From positions 21,508,305 through 21,572,304 of the forward strand of contig NC_052488.1 of NCBI RefSeq assembly GCF_009730915.1: DNA of 64,000 nt, read 5' to 3'. Position numbers and translations under genes: made by a program. Positions 45,442 through 56,723 of the stretch are shown piece after piece. The notes beneath the pieces were generated by a model, which was given only the letters and a program-made list of their open reading frames with translations, searched no databases and was not told the origin of the DNA. Within the stretch, counting starts at the first letter, position 1, and the number at the start of each line of letters is the position of its first letter. Origin of the DNA: Dioscorea cayenensis subsp. rotundata. Lineage: Eukaryota; Streptophyta; Magnoliopsida; Dioscoreales; Dioscoreaceae.

Positions 45442-48400
45442 CTACTCCGTTTGCAGTCCCGGCGCCTCCTCAGCCATAGTAATCTCAAGATCTGCCTCGA
45501 GCAAGTGTTCCACCTCAAAGACGGGGACCAAAGAACCCGGACTCCTCCCGAACACTCCCCATGGCCTCATCAAGCTTCCCTTGTCACCCTCTCGCACGCT
45601 TATCGCATCAGGACAATAATAAATGATCAATTTTAATAATGAGAATATGCACTGCATACCCACATTGGCACTAAAAATAATATCATTTCTAGCAAGTCAA
45701 ATTATCCACACAATAGCTTTCACAAATAAATCCACAAAAGTCCTGAAAGACGGCAACACCGACCACCTACACGAGATCCAGAGATCGCTCACCGAGAGAG
45801 GTGGCTTCGGCAGATTGACCAAATTAACAAAAAAATCCCAAATCCTTCTAGGATAAGAACATTGGAGGAAAAGATGATCCGCTGTTTCGACCGCCGAATG
45901 ACACAAAACACACGTAGCAGTAGGCAGTTTGTTACATTTCCTCCTCTCCAAATTCTCCAACGTGAGGACTTTATTCTTCCACACAAGCCAATTATGAAGA
46001 ATGATCTTCTGAGGGCAAGTCTTGCGCCAAAAGAACCTTGCAACTGGACAAATGATACCACCGTGACTGAGAAAAATATAGAAGGATTTCACCGAGAAAA
46101 GCCCGTTACCCGTGAGCAACCAACTTTTCTTATCACACCTAGCCCCCCTATTCGCCTTCAAATGATCAAAGACCTGAGTGACACAGGCATTTGCAGAAAA
46201 GAGCGGATCCTCGAGAAGAGAGGACAACTCATGAACCGTACCGTTCGGAAGATTACTACGACGAAATTCCTCCGGCCACAAATTCATAGGGACAATGCCA
46301 TTAACCCATCGATCCTTCCAAAACAGAGTAGTCTCACCAGAATTGATGATGTGCCCAATGCACCCTCTAAACGCTGGTAGACTGTCAAGAACACCTTTCC
46401 AAAAGAAAGAAATCCTACCCCTCAACCTGGTGTAAAGATGCCAGTTGAGAAGCCCATAGTTGAACTGCACAACACCCGCGCCGCACTAACTAGGGTCCAT
46501 AACAAACTTTCACCACCATTTCCCTAATAACGGCAAGTTAAAAGTGCGAAGATCCAGTATCCCCCATTCACCCTGATCACGTGACCGGTATAAGTTCCTC
46601 CACCCAACCAGTCAACACTTAGGGTGATCAATATCCGGCCCAGACCACAAGAACTCTCTTCTGAGATAATCCAGCTTTTTAACAACCCACCCCGGAAGTC
46701 TAAAGATAGACATCCAATATGTCGGAAGTGCAGACAAAACAGAATTAACCAACGTAAGACGACCTCCCAAGGAAAGATGCTTAACCTTCCAGGAATAGAG
46801 CCTCCTCCTCACTTTTTGAATCAACTCCTCCCAATCCTGTCTGCGAGGTCGTCTTCCCGCAATCGGAACACCAAGATAAGTAACTGGAAGAGACCCAGTT
46901 ACACAATTAAGTGTAGCAGCGGCTCCCGCCTGCAGTAATTCCCCCAACTTGCTCAAAAACAGGCAAGTTTTTGCAAAATTAATTGCCAAACCAGTCATAC
47001 TTTCAAATAAGAACAGTATTAGTTTAATAATCCTGAGATCCTCAAGCCCTCCCGTGGTCATAATTAGAAGATCATCAGCGTAATGAAAATTACACTTACT
47101 TCCAAACTCACCCAGAGGAACACCCACTAGAATCTTGGAGCTAAGGGCATGAGTAAACATCAAGCTGAGCACATCAGTGACAAGCACAAACAACAGGGGA
47201 GATAAAGGGTCCCCCTGACGAAGACCCTTCTGATACCTGATGTAACCATGAGGCGATCCATTAATCAAAAGATTAGCCTTAGAGGAGGATAAGATACTCA
47301 TAATCCAACCCACCCATCTACTGCCAAAACCCCTAGCCTCCAACAGATCAACCAGAAAGTCCCAATCGACCATATCAAAGGCTTTTGCAAAACCCACTTT
47401 CAAAATATGCCCAGGTAACCTGCGTTTATGAATGCTAAAGAGAAGCTCTTCGGCCGTGGCAATATTATCCAATATACATCTCCCTTTCATAAACGCCAAT
47501 TGCTCTGACTCTACCAGGGAAGACAACTCCTTGCTCAAACGGTTCGCCAGAATTTTAGACAAGATCTTCAACAAGGAATTAATAAGGCTAATTGGACGAT
47601 AATCCGCCGTAATCTCTGTAGTGACAACCTTTGGAATTAACGAATACTAGCCCAATTAATTCTTTCCAAATTGGCGTGCCCAGAATAAAAGTCCTCACAC
47701 AGTTTCAGGAGATCAAACTTTATCGTGGCCCAGAACTGTTTAAAGAAGAGGATCGGGAAGCCGTTAGGCCCAGGGGCCTTATTACTTCCTAACTCGAACA
47801 CCACACACTTAATTTCCTCCATTGTAAAAGGTTGCTCGAGGTGCGATAAGTCGACCTTATTCCTGAATTCCATAAGTCTCGCAAGATCGACCCTGATTCT
47901 CTTTTCCCGTTTCTGTCCAAACTGTGAATTAAAATGCTCCGTAAAAATTCTCCCAATTTCACTAATCTCCTCCACCATCGTAGGTCCCTGACGGATGCCA
48001 TGAATGAGATTCATGTTTTTTCGACCGTTAGCAACCGCGTGAAAAAATTTTGTATTATCATCCCCCTCCTTCAACCACTGCAGTCTAGACCTCTGTCTCC
48101 AATAAATCTCTTCTTGCTTATGAATTACCCTTAAATTCTCTAAGGTCGCTTGCTGTTGCTGTATCTCTGTTAAGGTAAGCCGCCGACTCTCTTTGATAAT
48201 ATCCAACTTCTCGAATTCCTCCAACAGCACACGTTTCTTTAGTTTAATCGATCCAAAACTGGACCTCGCCCATTCGCGGAGATGATTTCTCAAATACATC
48301 AATTTCTTAGAGAACATAAAAGCCCCACAACCCATCGGTGCGACAACGCCCCACCATTGCACCACCAAATCCTGAAAACCCTCCGCCGTTGTCCAAGCCA

Positions 48401-49136
48401 ATTCGCATCGAAATGACCTCGGCCTGAAGCAATGAATACCGACTTCCAATCTAAGTGGGACGTGATCCGATCCCAATCTCGGGAGGCTTTTCTGCACCAA
48501 TTTCGGGAACCGGGAAACCCAGGCATAATTTACCAAAAAACGGTCCAACTTCACCCACAAATGGTCCGCATGGCCGTTAGTCCAGGTAAATTTCCTCCCG
48601 GAAGCCGGGGGTTCTAACAAACCAAGGTCAAACATAAATGCATTAGCACAACTAATATCATCGAGATTCGGAACACCAGAAGGTTTGTCCTCCAATGCAA
48701 AAATCGCATTAAAGTCCCCACAAACAACCCACGGAAGTTCAGGATCAATGCAACAATCTCGATGTTCGTCCCAGAAATTCTTCTTAAGAGCTCTCACATT
48801 AGGGCCGTAAACCGCAGTGCAACACCATTTAAAATTATCGGACTTAGTGCAAAATTCCACCGTTAAACTAAAAGCCCCCACCTTGGCCACAACACCGCAT
48901 AAAAGACCACTGTTCCAACCAATAATAATACCACCCGCCGAACCACGCGCTGGGGCAAACGCAAACTGATCAAGATTACGTCCCCCAACCTCACGCCACT
49001 TAGATTGAGAAATCTCCTCAAGTTTAGATTCTTGAAGACAACAAACGTCCGCGAAATGGAGTTCCAAAAAATCCCAAACTAGAAACCTTTTAGCCGGTCT
49101 CCCTAGGCCTCTAACATTCCAGGAAATAATATTCAT
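45442..49136 (-). pseudogene. LINE ORF2: endonuclease, reverse transcriptase, zf-RVT
   Basis: Starts MNIISWNVRGLGRPAK at 49136. Endonuclease signatures are VCCLQESKLE, WVVCGDFNAIF and GSDHVPLRLEV. Reverse transcriptase signatures are APGPNGFPILFFK, DYRPISLINS, VGFAKAFDMVDWDF (Gly where Asp is expected in the first catalytic motif), GLRQGDPLSPLLFVL and FHYADDLLIM. The zf-RVT part includes CPQKIILHNWLVW and TCVLCHSAVETADHLFLQC. Breaks: a one-base frame change near 47635, a disrupted stretch at about 46475-46610, and a stop near 45697 (TGA where TGG is expected in IIWLARND). The frame then runs to 45442. Confidence 0.92.
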
Positions 49137-49145
49137 TAAGAACCA

Positions 49146-50612
49146 TTAAGAATCGCGGCCCTCAAGAGAGGACACCACCGGCCTCTGAACTGAGGCAGAA
49201 CGTAACTGTTCTAACATACGAATGTGCGCAATACTATCAGATACAGAATCAGTAAAAACAATGCCGCATGCTTCACAATATTTGGCAATTTGAGCATTAG
49301 ACCAATCAGACAGAAGAAGGGGATTAGAGGTACCTTCCACAGTGTCACCACTGGGTGTAATCTTCTTTTTAGTCGACTTTTGTGGCTCAGCAACAAATCC
49401 AGCATCTTCAGTAAACCTAGAAGAAGGTTTCTTTGGTCTTTCACTTCGACGGGTGCCAATTCGCTGTTCAGCGGTAGCTTCCTTATCAGCACACGGCAAA
49501 TCCTGAAGAAGAACTCTGAGCTCACGTTCAAAGACCGACACAGAGTCCTCAGACTCTGCACTATTGGAAGGAGATTCCTTCACCATAGACTGAGACCCAG
49601 TACCACCCAAGTCATGCTGTTCGAGATCTGTAGGTGAAACCTCAGTATTTGTCACACATGGTACCATTGCCCAAACTCCCGCTAGAATCTTCCAACAAAA
49701 CCCCGGGGGTGGCACAAAGCAAGGTGGCCCAATTCTAGCACTAATATCCATCCCAGGGAGATTAGAGACCCTTGACCCATCAATCCTATTAGGCATCGGC
49801 CCAGCAGAAGGCCCAGCAGCTTCTTTAAACGACCCACCATCAAAGCTTAGTCCATTAGCACCCAGTGCTGAATTAACCATCATCGGGCCCGAACTTAAAC
49901 CCACCTCACAAAGAAGAAGTGGGTCATCAAATAGGCCCACCTCATCATTAGAATTCCCTCCATGGCCCAACGCACGAAGTAGACTATCGTCCAAATCCAC
50001 AGGATCATTAATCGCGCCAACACTCTCATTATCACATTCGTCCGACTGGTCAAACGTGTGCATGGAAGCCACTTGGCCCACCGGAGGAACCGCCACGTGG
50101 CCCAACCGAAGAACCTTAACCCCTTCCAACCTCGTATCCTCAGAACGTCCCCCCAACAGAAGAACCGCATTTCCCCCAGTAATCAAACCAGTCGACTGGC
50201 GAACCCTCCAACATTCGACACGTTGGTGCCTCGAGACCCGCACCCTCTCGTCATCACGCTTCGCCGACCTTACCTCTCCGGATGACTGAGCCACGGTCCA
50301 TAACCCACATTGCCCATCGGTCACCCGCCGAGACACCGCCGGACCAGCGGTTCTCCCAGATGACTTCGGCAACCGTTGCCCAATCTCCACCCCATCAGCG
50401 CGGGAGCATGGCTCTACAGGCACCGACGCTGTCATCGAATGGCCAACGCCGTCATCCTTCGCACCCTCCGCATCGCAGCCAACTTGCCAATCTCCCACGG
50501 CCTTGATCCCAGGGTCCTTAAGCACCCCCTCCTGGCAAGAAACAACATCGCTAGGGCGGGAAATGAAAAAATAACCATTGTTGAAATTTCTCCCAAGCCC
50601 ATATATAACCAT
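49146..50612 (-). pseudogene. LINE ORF1, C-terminal part
   Basis: A 488-codon open stretch, rich in Gly, Ser and Asp, without the CCHC knuckles of the other LINE. Its last 130 residues carry TRRSERPKKPSSRFTEDAGF, then KKKI and DWSNAQIAKYCEACGIVF. The same block is in the LINE at 12-18.6 kb (RRSDRPKKPSGRWNEEAGFV, then DTQILKYSNSCGIKF), so this is a conserved ORF1 domain. The stop lies nine bases before the ORF2 ATG, which suggests reinitiation or a similar mechanism for ORF2. The start given (50612) is only the edge of the open frame; the true start is lost. Confidence 0.8.
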
Positions 50613-50723
50613 TGTTGATGTTTTGGATAATACAAAAATAAAAATAATTGAAAATAATTCAACTGGCCAAGTTGGGGCGGCCCAACAGTTCGTGTCCTGT
50701 TTACAACATCAAAAACAACTTAG

Positions 50724-50753
50724 CACTCATGGGCATTCATTTGCCCATGAGTG
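50724..50753. repeat. Perfect 12-bp inverted repeat (hairpin)
   Basis: CACTCATGGGCA and TGCCCATGAGTG separated by the six-base loop TTCATT, just beyond the 5' end of the LINE coding sequence. Function unknown. Confidence 0.9.
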
Positions 50754-50882
50754 GGAAAGTCACTGAAGTGGAATGATTTTTTTCTATTTTAGATGTTCAT
50801 TTACTCAATATTTTTTGAATTTTGAACTAAATGCGTTTTATTTTTCATCAAAATAAAAAAAGTAATTTTTTTTTAAAAAAAT

Positions 50883-51000
50883 TAGATAAACCACATCTAA
50901 TTAAAACGAAATACAAAGTTCCCTACTACTAGCTGTGATAAAAAACAACAAAAAATCTACCAAAAAAGAGCCACCAAAGCCCCAAAAAATAAATCTATTT
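50883..51000 (-). mobile_element. LINE tail, twin of the one at 43690
   Basis: Plus-strand TAGATAAACCACATCTAATT followed by AAAGTTCCCTACTACTAGCT mirrors the copy at 43690-43835 in the opposite orientation. Confidence 0.72.
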
Positions 51001-51189
51001 TGTATAGACTCGTAGAAATTATGCCAAGCTTCCCGCATCTAAGAATACTTCATTGAGTGTGAAAGCATGAAGGGGGCTTTTCCAAGAATCGTCTCCGAAT
51101 GATAAGCTACAAAATTAAGTTATGGGATAGACTTTGATATGAGCAAGCGCCGTTAGTGGGCACTTAATTTTTGTATTATGTATTTTTTT

Positions 51190-51380
51190 TAAAAAAATTG
51201 ATTAAATCACATATATTAAAAAACTAAGAATAAAATAGTTATAGAAACCTAAAAAAGAGAGAGAGAAAAAGGCACCTCACAACATAAACAAATTCACAAT
51301 AAGTGAAGAACAAAACATTAGAACTAAAAGTAACGAGCGACCATGTGCCCAAAGACTAAAACAACACAAAGAACATACAA
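51190..51380 (-). mobile_element. Possible degenerate LINE tail
   Basis: Plus-strand TTGATTAAATCACATATATT has the layout of the shared LINE 3' end but is diverged. No boundary seen. Confidence 0.3.
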
Positions 51381-51439
51381 ATGAAGATTTTTCTTCAGTT
51401 AACTAAGATCCATCAGTTTGATGTGAGTTTTTTAGGTGG

Positions 51440-51840
51440 TCAGTGAGTTCACTACGAAGTTGAGGCTTCTTTTGATAGCTGGGATCAATTCCTCAAGTTT
51501 GCCTTTTATTTTTTTTATTTTTTTTATTTTTTTTTTTTGCAACTGGAGATGTATTCACTCATGCAATAAGCATATAATCAATTTCGCAAATAATAAAACA
51601 AACACAATATATTGGAACATATATATTTTATAAAAAATAAAATAATAAATAATAATAAAAAAATAACATAAAAAGAAGTACAACAACAAACACTAAAGAT
51701 TAAAAAAATAACTAAATTAAATAGAAGTGACAATAAAAAAATATATGATAAATAAAAAAAAAACTAAATTAAATAAAAGTGACAATAAAAAAATATGATA
51801 AATCAACGTGAGAAAAAAAAAGATATTCATACAAAACAAT
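51440..51840. other. Low-complexity AT-rich DNA
   Basis: T runs and duplicated AT-rich words (AACTAAATTAAATA then AAGTGACAATAAAAAAATAT, about 65 bases apart). No gene. Confidence 0.5.
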
Positions 51841-51855
51841 AGCGGAGACACTAGG

Positions 51856-51861
<6 letters not shown>

Positions 51862-51902
<41 letters not shown>
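51862..51902. repeat. GA microsatellite
   Basis: About 20 GA units. Confidence 0.95.
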
Positions 51903-51904
<2 letters not shown>

Positions 51905-51907
<3 letters not shown>

Positions 51908-53020
51908 TGAGATGACATTAGTTTGGACTTCATTTGTATGTTTTTTTTAATTTAATTTAACTAGTTTATTATTTGAAAATATAATAATAATAATAATAAT
52001 ACACTAACGACAGGGGATCAAATCTTTGTGTGTGCGCCTGGCGCGTGGAATATTTAAATACCCATGAACACCTCTTCATGGACTAGGATGATTATTGCCG
52101 GCTAACTATATTTTTCAAGCCTTTTAGCTTGTCTATCCCATCGCCAAAATAAATAAATTAACAAAATAATAATGTACCAATGGGGTCATATCATACTGCC
52201 ATTAAATTTTAAAAATTTAGAAAATAATATCACACCCACAGTTTGACTCCTTACCATGTTATTTTAGAAAAATTAAATATTTTCCAAAAACTTAAAAAAA
52301 AAAAAAAATCAAAGCCCATCTCATGGTCAAAGTTAACTTTTTTTTTCTAAAAAAAAATGATGCATTAAAAAATAAAAAATAAAAAACTCTTACATGATAA
52401 GACACACCTTTTTTCATGTGAGCTTAAAAATTTTACTTTTGTAAATGACGTGATAATGAGGTGATATTTATTTATGAAAATATTAAATATAATTTTTATA
52501 AAAATATTATCATGAAATGTACGTGTTTTGTCTCGCATTGGTTAACCAGTCAATTTGGTGAAAATGATAAAATACTTAAAAATAGACATGTGAATATAAT
52601 TCAGATACTAATTATTATATAAAGGAGCCGAGTGAAATTAAGATTATATATTCCGATGGATTATTTCTTCTAACATTATAATCAAGGTTTAATTATAAAC
52701 ATATGTACGTCTCTCTAGCTGCCTTCTCATTCACTATGAATAAACCAAAAATTTGATATTGAAGGTCCACCTTAATTACTATCAAGTATAAATGTCAAGC
52801 TAATTATTATATCCACCCAAAATATGTGACCTTGCTTTGAATTACCTCAACAAGTACTACTTGAGATAATTATCTGTTCCATTATCTTCCAATGAACTCC
52901 CAACATTCATATATATGATAATTGTAGTTCCATACTTGATAAACAATTGCACAACTAGATAGCTAGATAGCTAGCTAGCATGCAAGTTAGTTAACGTACA
53001 ACGTACATTAGCAATATCAT
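51905..53020. other. Intergenic DNA downstream of germin-like copy 3
   Basis: AT-rich with an AAT run near 51984-52002. From about 52860 it shows weak similarity to the duplicated 3' flanks of copies 1 and 2, clearest at 53030-53090. No gene recognised. Confidence 0.45.
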
Positions 53021-53185
53021 GCATTACTGCTTTACATGCATTTGGAATCCGATCGATAAGAAGAAGAATTTATTGAGATATATATGGTTGTCTCATTTGC
53101 ATGATACACTCTCACCATGCACCATGCATGCACATTTGTCACTCGCTCACGTATAATAAACACACACAGCAAGTACCAAGTTCAA

Positions 53186-53785
53186 TTAGTTTGTTCCTCC
53201 AAACATGGCCTTGAGCTTCTTCACCTCAGCAACATCAATAGAGCTCACCTTCTCCAATATCTCAGATGGCAAGTCATTCCCAAACAACGCTAATGGGGTC
53301 ATTTGCAGTCCAGGGTTAGAGCTACTGAAGCTCACAATGGCCTTTGCCTTAACACTCCCGGCGTTCACCTGAAAGTGCAGCAAACCTTGAGGAAAGATCA
53401 GTGCGTCATGGGCTTCCAATTTTTTCATATAAACTTTGTTTGATGATGAAATGAAGCCAGCTAGGATTGTCCCCTCAATGAGGACGATAAGCTCGGTGCC
53501 GCCGGGGTGACTGTGTATTGGAGATCGACCACCTGGAGCAATCTCAACGTACCCTGCAGAGACACCAAGGCCGTTCAGAGCCGGCCACTGAGCAACAAAA
53601 GCTGGTGTCACTGAAATCATGTTTGTATTTGACGTGTTGCCAGGGTTGCGGAAGCCAGTGAAAACAAAGTCATCGACAGTCACTTCGGAGACACTCTTGC
53701 AAGAATATCCGGCCGGGCTTTGGGGGAGGCTGAGGTCTGCGACGCAGAAGTCTTGAAGTGGATCAGCTTTGGAGAAGGAGATCAT
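53186..53785 (-). CDS. Germin-like protein (copy 3), original start codon lost
   Basis: The cupin is intact: DFCVADLSLPQSPAGYSCKS with both cysteines, box 1 HSHPGGTE, box 2 FPQGLLHFQVNAG, ending MFGGTN. The first ATG in frame (53785) gives 199 residues starting MISFSKADPLQDFC, too short for a signal peptide. Upstream in the same frame the usual hydrophobic leader is still encoded (QLFIPFFIIF), and the codon aligned with the ATG of copies 1 and 2 is ACG (53821-53819) in the shared context ACAAACA-G. Unless ACG initiates, the product should stay in the cytosol. The body shows no damage. It shares TATA box and flank with its paralogues. Confidence 0.9.
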   Translation of the reverse strand: MISFSKADPLQDFCVADLSLPQSPAGYSCKSVSEVTVDDFVFTGFRNPGNTSNTNMISVTPAFVAQWPALNGLGVSAGYVEIAPGGRSPIHSHPGGTELIVLIEGTILAGFISSSNKVYMKKLEAHDALIFPQGLLHFQVNAGSVKAKAIVSFSSSNPGLQMTPLALFGNDLPSEILEKVSSIDVAEVKKLKAMFGGTN

Positions 53786-53881
53786 GAAGATAATGAAGAA
53801 GGGAATGAATAATTGTGACGTGTTTGTGATCTATGTCTCTCTCACATACATACACATGATAAGTAATTGTTTGCAATGTTG

Positions 53882-53890
53882 TTTATATAA
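53882..53890 (-). promoter_or_regulatory. TATA box of germin-like copy 3
   Basis: Minus-strand TTATATAAA about 62 bases upstream of the ancestral start position (53821) and 98 upstream of the present ATG. Confidence 0.6.
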
Positions 53891-53899
53891 GAATGTGGA

Positions 53900-54380
53900 T
53901 TAGAGTTGAAGGTTACAAGTCTAAATCTGGATGTTGAGAACTTGCAAGTTAAAGCTTATTGCTTGGATTCTAAGGAAACTATTTCATTCACATTCTACAA
54001 TTTAATTTTAAGCAAGTTTTCTGGTGAAGATTGGCAGAGTCAGTAATGTAAGCTCTTTTAAAAGCGTGATAAAATGAGAAAGACAATTAATGTATAATTG
54101 TTGCTCTTCCACGTTTATTGTTTTTTTTTCCCTAGCTTGTCAATTAGTTTATTTGGACCTGCCAACTATTTTAACATGACATAAAAGTCGTGGATCTTAC
54201 TATTAGATAAAGAAAAAGAATGCAAGTGACTTATATATTGCCATCAATCCATTTCTATAACCTTCCCTAACCCTTTATCTTTTTTCGGGTAAAAAAGGAT
54301 CGATGATAATAACTTTTAGTATTCCATATAAGTACTTATGAAGTAAATATGATTTATATTCATGCTTTCTTTTTTTTTTT
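53900..54380. other. Upstream spacer of germin-like copy 3
   Basis: No gene or repeat recognised. Confidence 0.45.
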
Positions 54381-54389
54381 TTGAATAAA

Positions 54390-54480
54390 GTGGATAGATC
54401 ATAGTTTTATTGAAATCAAAAAAATAGGAAAAACAAACACGAACAAAACAAAAATAGAAAATTTATTCATTCTTAATTAC
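54390..54480 (-). mobile_element. LINE tail
   Basis: Plus-strand GTGGATAGATCATAGTTTTA, TTGAAATC and A-rich runs, a slightly diverged form of the shared LINE 3' end. Boundaries approximate. Confidence 0.5.
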
Positions 54481-54614
54481 CCATGAATCAGGTATGTATA
54501 ATTATTTGTTAAACATGAAACATTAATTAATACATGTGATACATATTCAATAATTTGGTGCATGCATTCCTCATCGAGTTAATTAATGAAAATCTTTTGA
54601 ACTCCTGATTAGAT

Positions 54615-54752
54615 TGTTCCTTGCAAGGAGAGATCTGCAATGCAAAATTAAAGTACACTTGGAGTTGGAGTTGGACACCTAGCGGCATTTGAGGAGTAGA
54701 TGCGAACGGAAGTGAAGAAGGGGGTGATGGCTAACATGTTGATGTTTTTCAT
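54615..54752 (-). pseudogene. 5' fragment of a germin-like gene
   Basis: On the minus strand a TATA box (CTATATATAG, 54766-54775) is followed by an ATG at 54752 (MKNINMLAITPFF), then SSNAA, and, in another frame, FCIADLSLQG, matching the mature N-terminus FCVADLSLPQ of the paralogues. The cupin is absent. The fragment sits between copies 3 and 4, so the cluster once had at least five members. Confidence 0.5.
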
Positions 54753-54779
54753 AAGTGCATGGGGTCTATATATAGTAAT

Positions 54780-55200
54780 TACTTAAATTCCTGAGATGTG
54801 ATTAACTCTTATTGTTCTAATTATTGGGTTATATGATTAAAAAGGAAAGTAGAGCGCAAGAATCAGGTTGGGGCTTTGCATGTGCATTAAATGTATACGT
54901 ACAAATTTGTATTTGAATTTTACGTAGGTTATGCACATTTTAAATTATTAGTGTATTAGTGTAAAACGGAAAATTTCATAAAGTCAAGATATATGCGGAT
55001 CAAAGGGATCATAAAGGTACATCATGATGGGAACGTATGAGCTGTGAAGCAGAAACCCAATTTGATAATTTTGACTAGAAACATTGGGAACACGTTACAT
55101 GTTAAAAATAAAAAAAGAAAAGAGCATGATTCAACTAATTAAAAAAATATTTAATATGTTTGGTTTGGCTGCTTCGGGCAACGTACAAATATAAAATATA
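54780..55200. other. AT-rich spacer
   Basis: No gene or repeat recognised. Confidence 0.45.
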
Positions 55201-55205
55201 GAGTT

Positions 55206-56528
55206 AATTTTTTGGGAGGCTACTGAAATTTAGGTTTGTTTTTTTAGGTAACCAATCTTTAATTTGTATCAAAAAGGTTACTTAGGTTATGTTTGTGTTT
55301 CACCGGCAGGTCACCGCATCTAATCCAACTGTTAATTGCTGATGTGGAGGCCAACTTACACAGTTAGCTGGATTAACGCATAAGGTTTTCCACGTTGGAC
55401 AACCCATATGGACAAGTTGCCTTGTCAACCTTCCACCTGTACAAGTCATCAGTCTTCATGTTCTCTTGTCCTGTTAATGGTTTCTCCTGCGATTTGAGGG
55501 CAAAGGACAATGACAAGCACTGGACGGGAAGAGGGTGAGTCTCGTGCCTTTTCCATTCTTCAGAGATGGTGTGCAATATATCCAGCGGGCATAACAACGG
55601 TGATGAGTGAGGCTCTATAGGAAAAGAAATGGCCTAGCAAGACCTTGCCAACAAGTGAACAATGCGACCAATTAAAGTAGGCAATTTCTATCTTTTTGAC
55701 CCATATGTTGTTATAATTATTGATTTTTATTTCTCAAAACATGTGATGATTTGTTAATTGGGATTCACATCTAGGGTTTGGTCTATATTCAGAAGCTGTT
55801 GTTTTTGATGATTTGTGGGTTTCTTGTAAACATTGGTGTATTGGAATAAATGAATTTGTTCTTGTAAACATCGGTGTATTGGAATAATTGTATTTGTTCT
55901 TATAAACATTGGTATATTGGAATAAATGAATTTGTTCTTGATGATTTGAGATGATTTTTGGTTTTTCTGTAAACATGGGTTAGGTTTTTCATTTATATGT
56001 TGAAAACATGATAAATTAGAGTCACTACATACATTAAAATGAAATAAGACATTTATCTTGAGAAAAGTGTGCTCTTGTTCAAACATTTATACTTAACAAG
56101 TTTCAGAAATTCCATATACATACAAACACCCTCCTCTCTACTGAAACCTTCTTCTCCACCGAAACCCTCTTCTACTCTCACTCTGTGACTCCCTTCCAGA
56201 CCGATTAAAGAAGGGAAAAATCTTATATGGAAGAAGACAGAGAAAGAGGTCTTGTTTGGGCCTTGTTTTTTCGAGATGAAGGGGCTTTGGCGACATGTGG
56301 AAGGTTGACGAGGCAACTTGTCCAGATGGGCTGTCCAACGTGGAAAACCTTATGCGTTAATCCAGCTGACTGTGTAAGTTGGCCTCCACATCAGCAATTA
56401 ACAGTTGGATTAGATACGATGACTTGCCGGTGAAACACAAGCATAACCTAGGTAACCTTTTTGATACAAATTAAAGATTGGTTACCTAAAAGAAACAAAC
56501 CTAAATTTCAGTTGCCTATCAAAAAATT
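55206..56528. mobile_element. DNA element with terminal inverted repeats of about 235 bp
   Basis: The left arm (55206-55445) and the reversed right arm (56528-56290) match closely, for example TGAAATTTAGGTTTGTTT, TGCTGATGTGGAGGCCAACT and ATAAGGTTTTCCACGTTGGA in both. The middle, about 840 bases, is AT-rich and holds three 38-bp tandem repeats (55821-55934). No transposase is visible. The target duplication is ambiguous (TTA on both sides is possible). A foldback or Mutator-like non-autonomous element is likely. Confidence 0.85.
55821..55934. repeat. 38-bp minisatellite, three copies
   Basis: Units start at 55821, 55859 and 55897, each TTCTTGTAAACATTGGTGTA followed by TTGGAATAAATGAATTTG with few changes. 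It lies in the centre of the long-TIR element. Confidence 0.9.
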
Positions 56529-56723
56529 AGTATATATAATTAAATAATTTTTAAAATATTAAACAGGCAAATTAATTTACATGGGCAGTGATAAGGTTTA
56601 TATGGTTGATCATTTCAAACTTAAGTACACAAATGAATAAATATAAATATATATATAGAGATTCGCAAACCATTGTATGCCAAATTATTTTTTATTTGGG
56701 ATGAATCCAGAAGTGATTTGAAT

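Larger units (their letters stand above)
45239..50612 (-). mobile_element. L1-type LINE, 5'-truncated, few lesions
   Basis: On the minus strand it carries the C-terminal part of ORF1, complete ORF2 and a 3' end with the same hairpin word GTGGTTTATCCAC (45251 to 45239). The zinc-knuckle part of ORF1 is missing, so it is 5'-truncated. ORF2 has only about three lesions and looks young. A possible short target duplication, ATGTTCATT at 45224-45232 and 50791-50799, would put the 5' end near 50790. That is uncertain, so the range given covers only the supported coding part. Confidence 0.92.

Noticed and set aside
55734-56316. Minus-strand frames with repeated IPIHQCLQE-like peptides
   Set aside because: They are translations of a 38-bp minisatellite within the long-TIR element.
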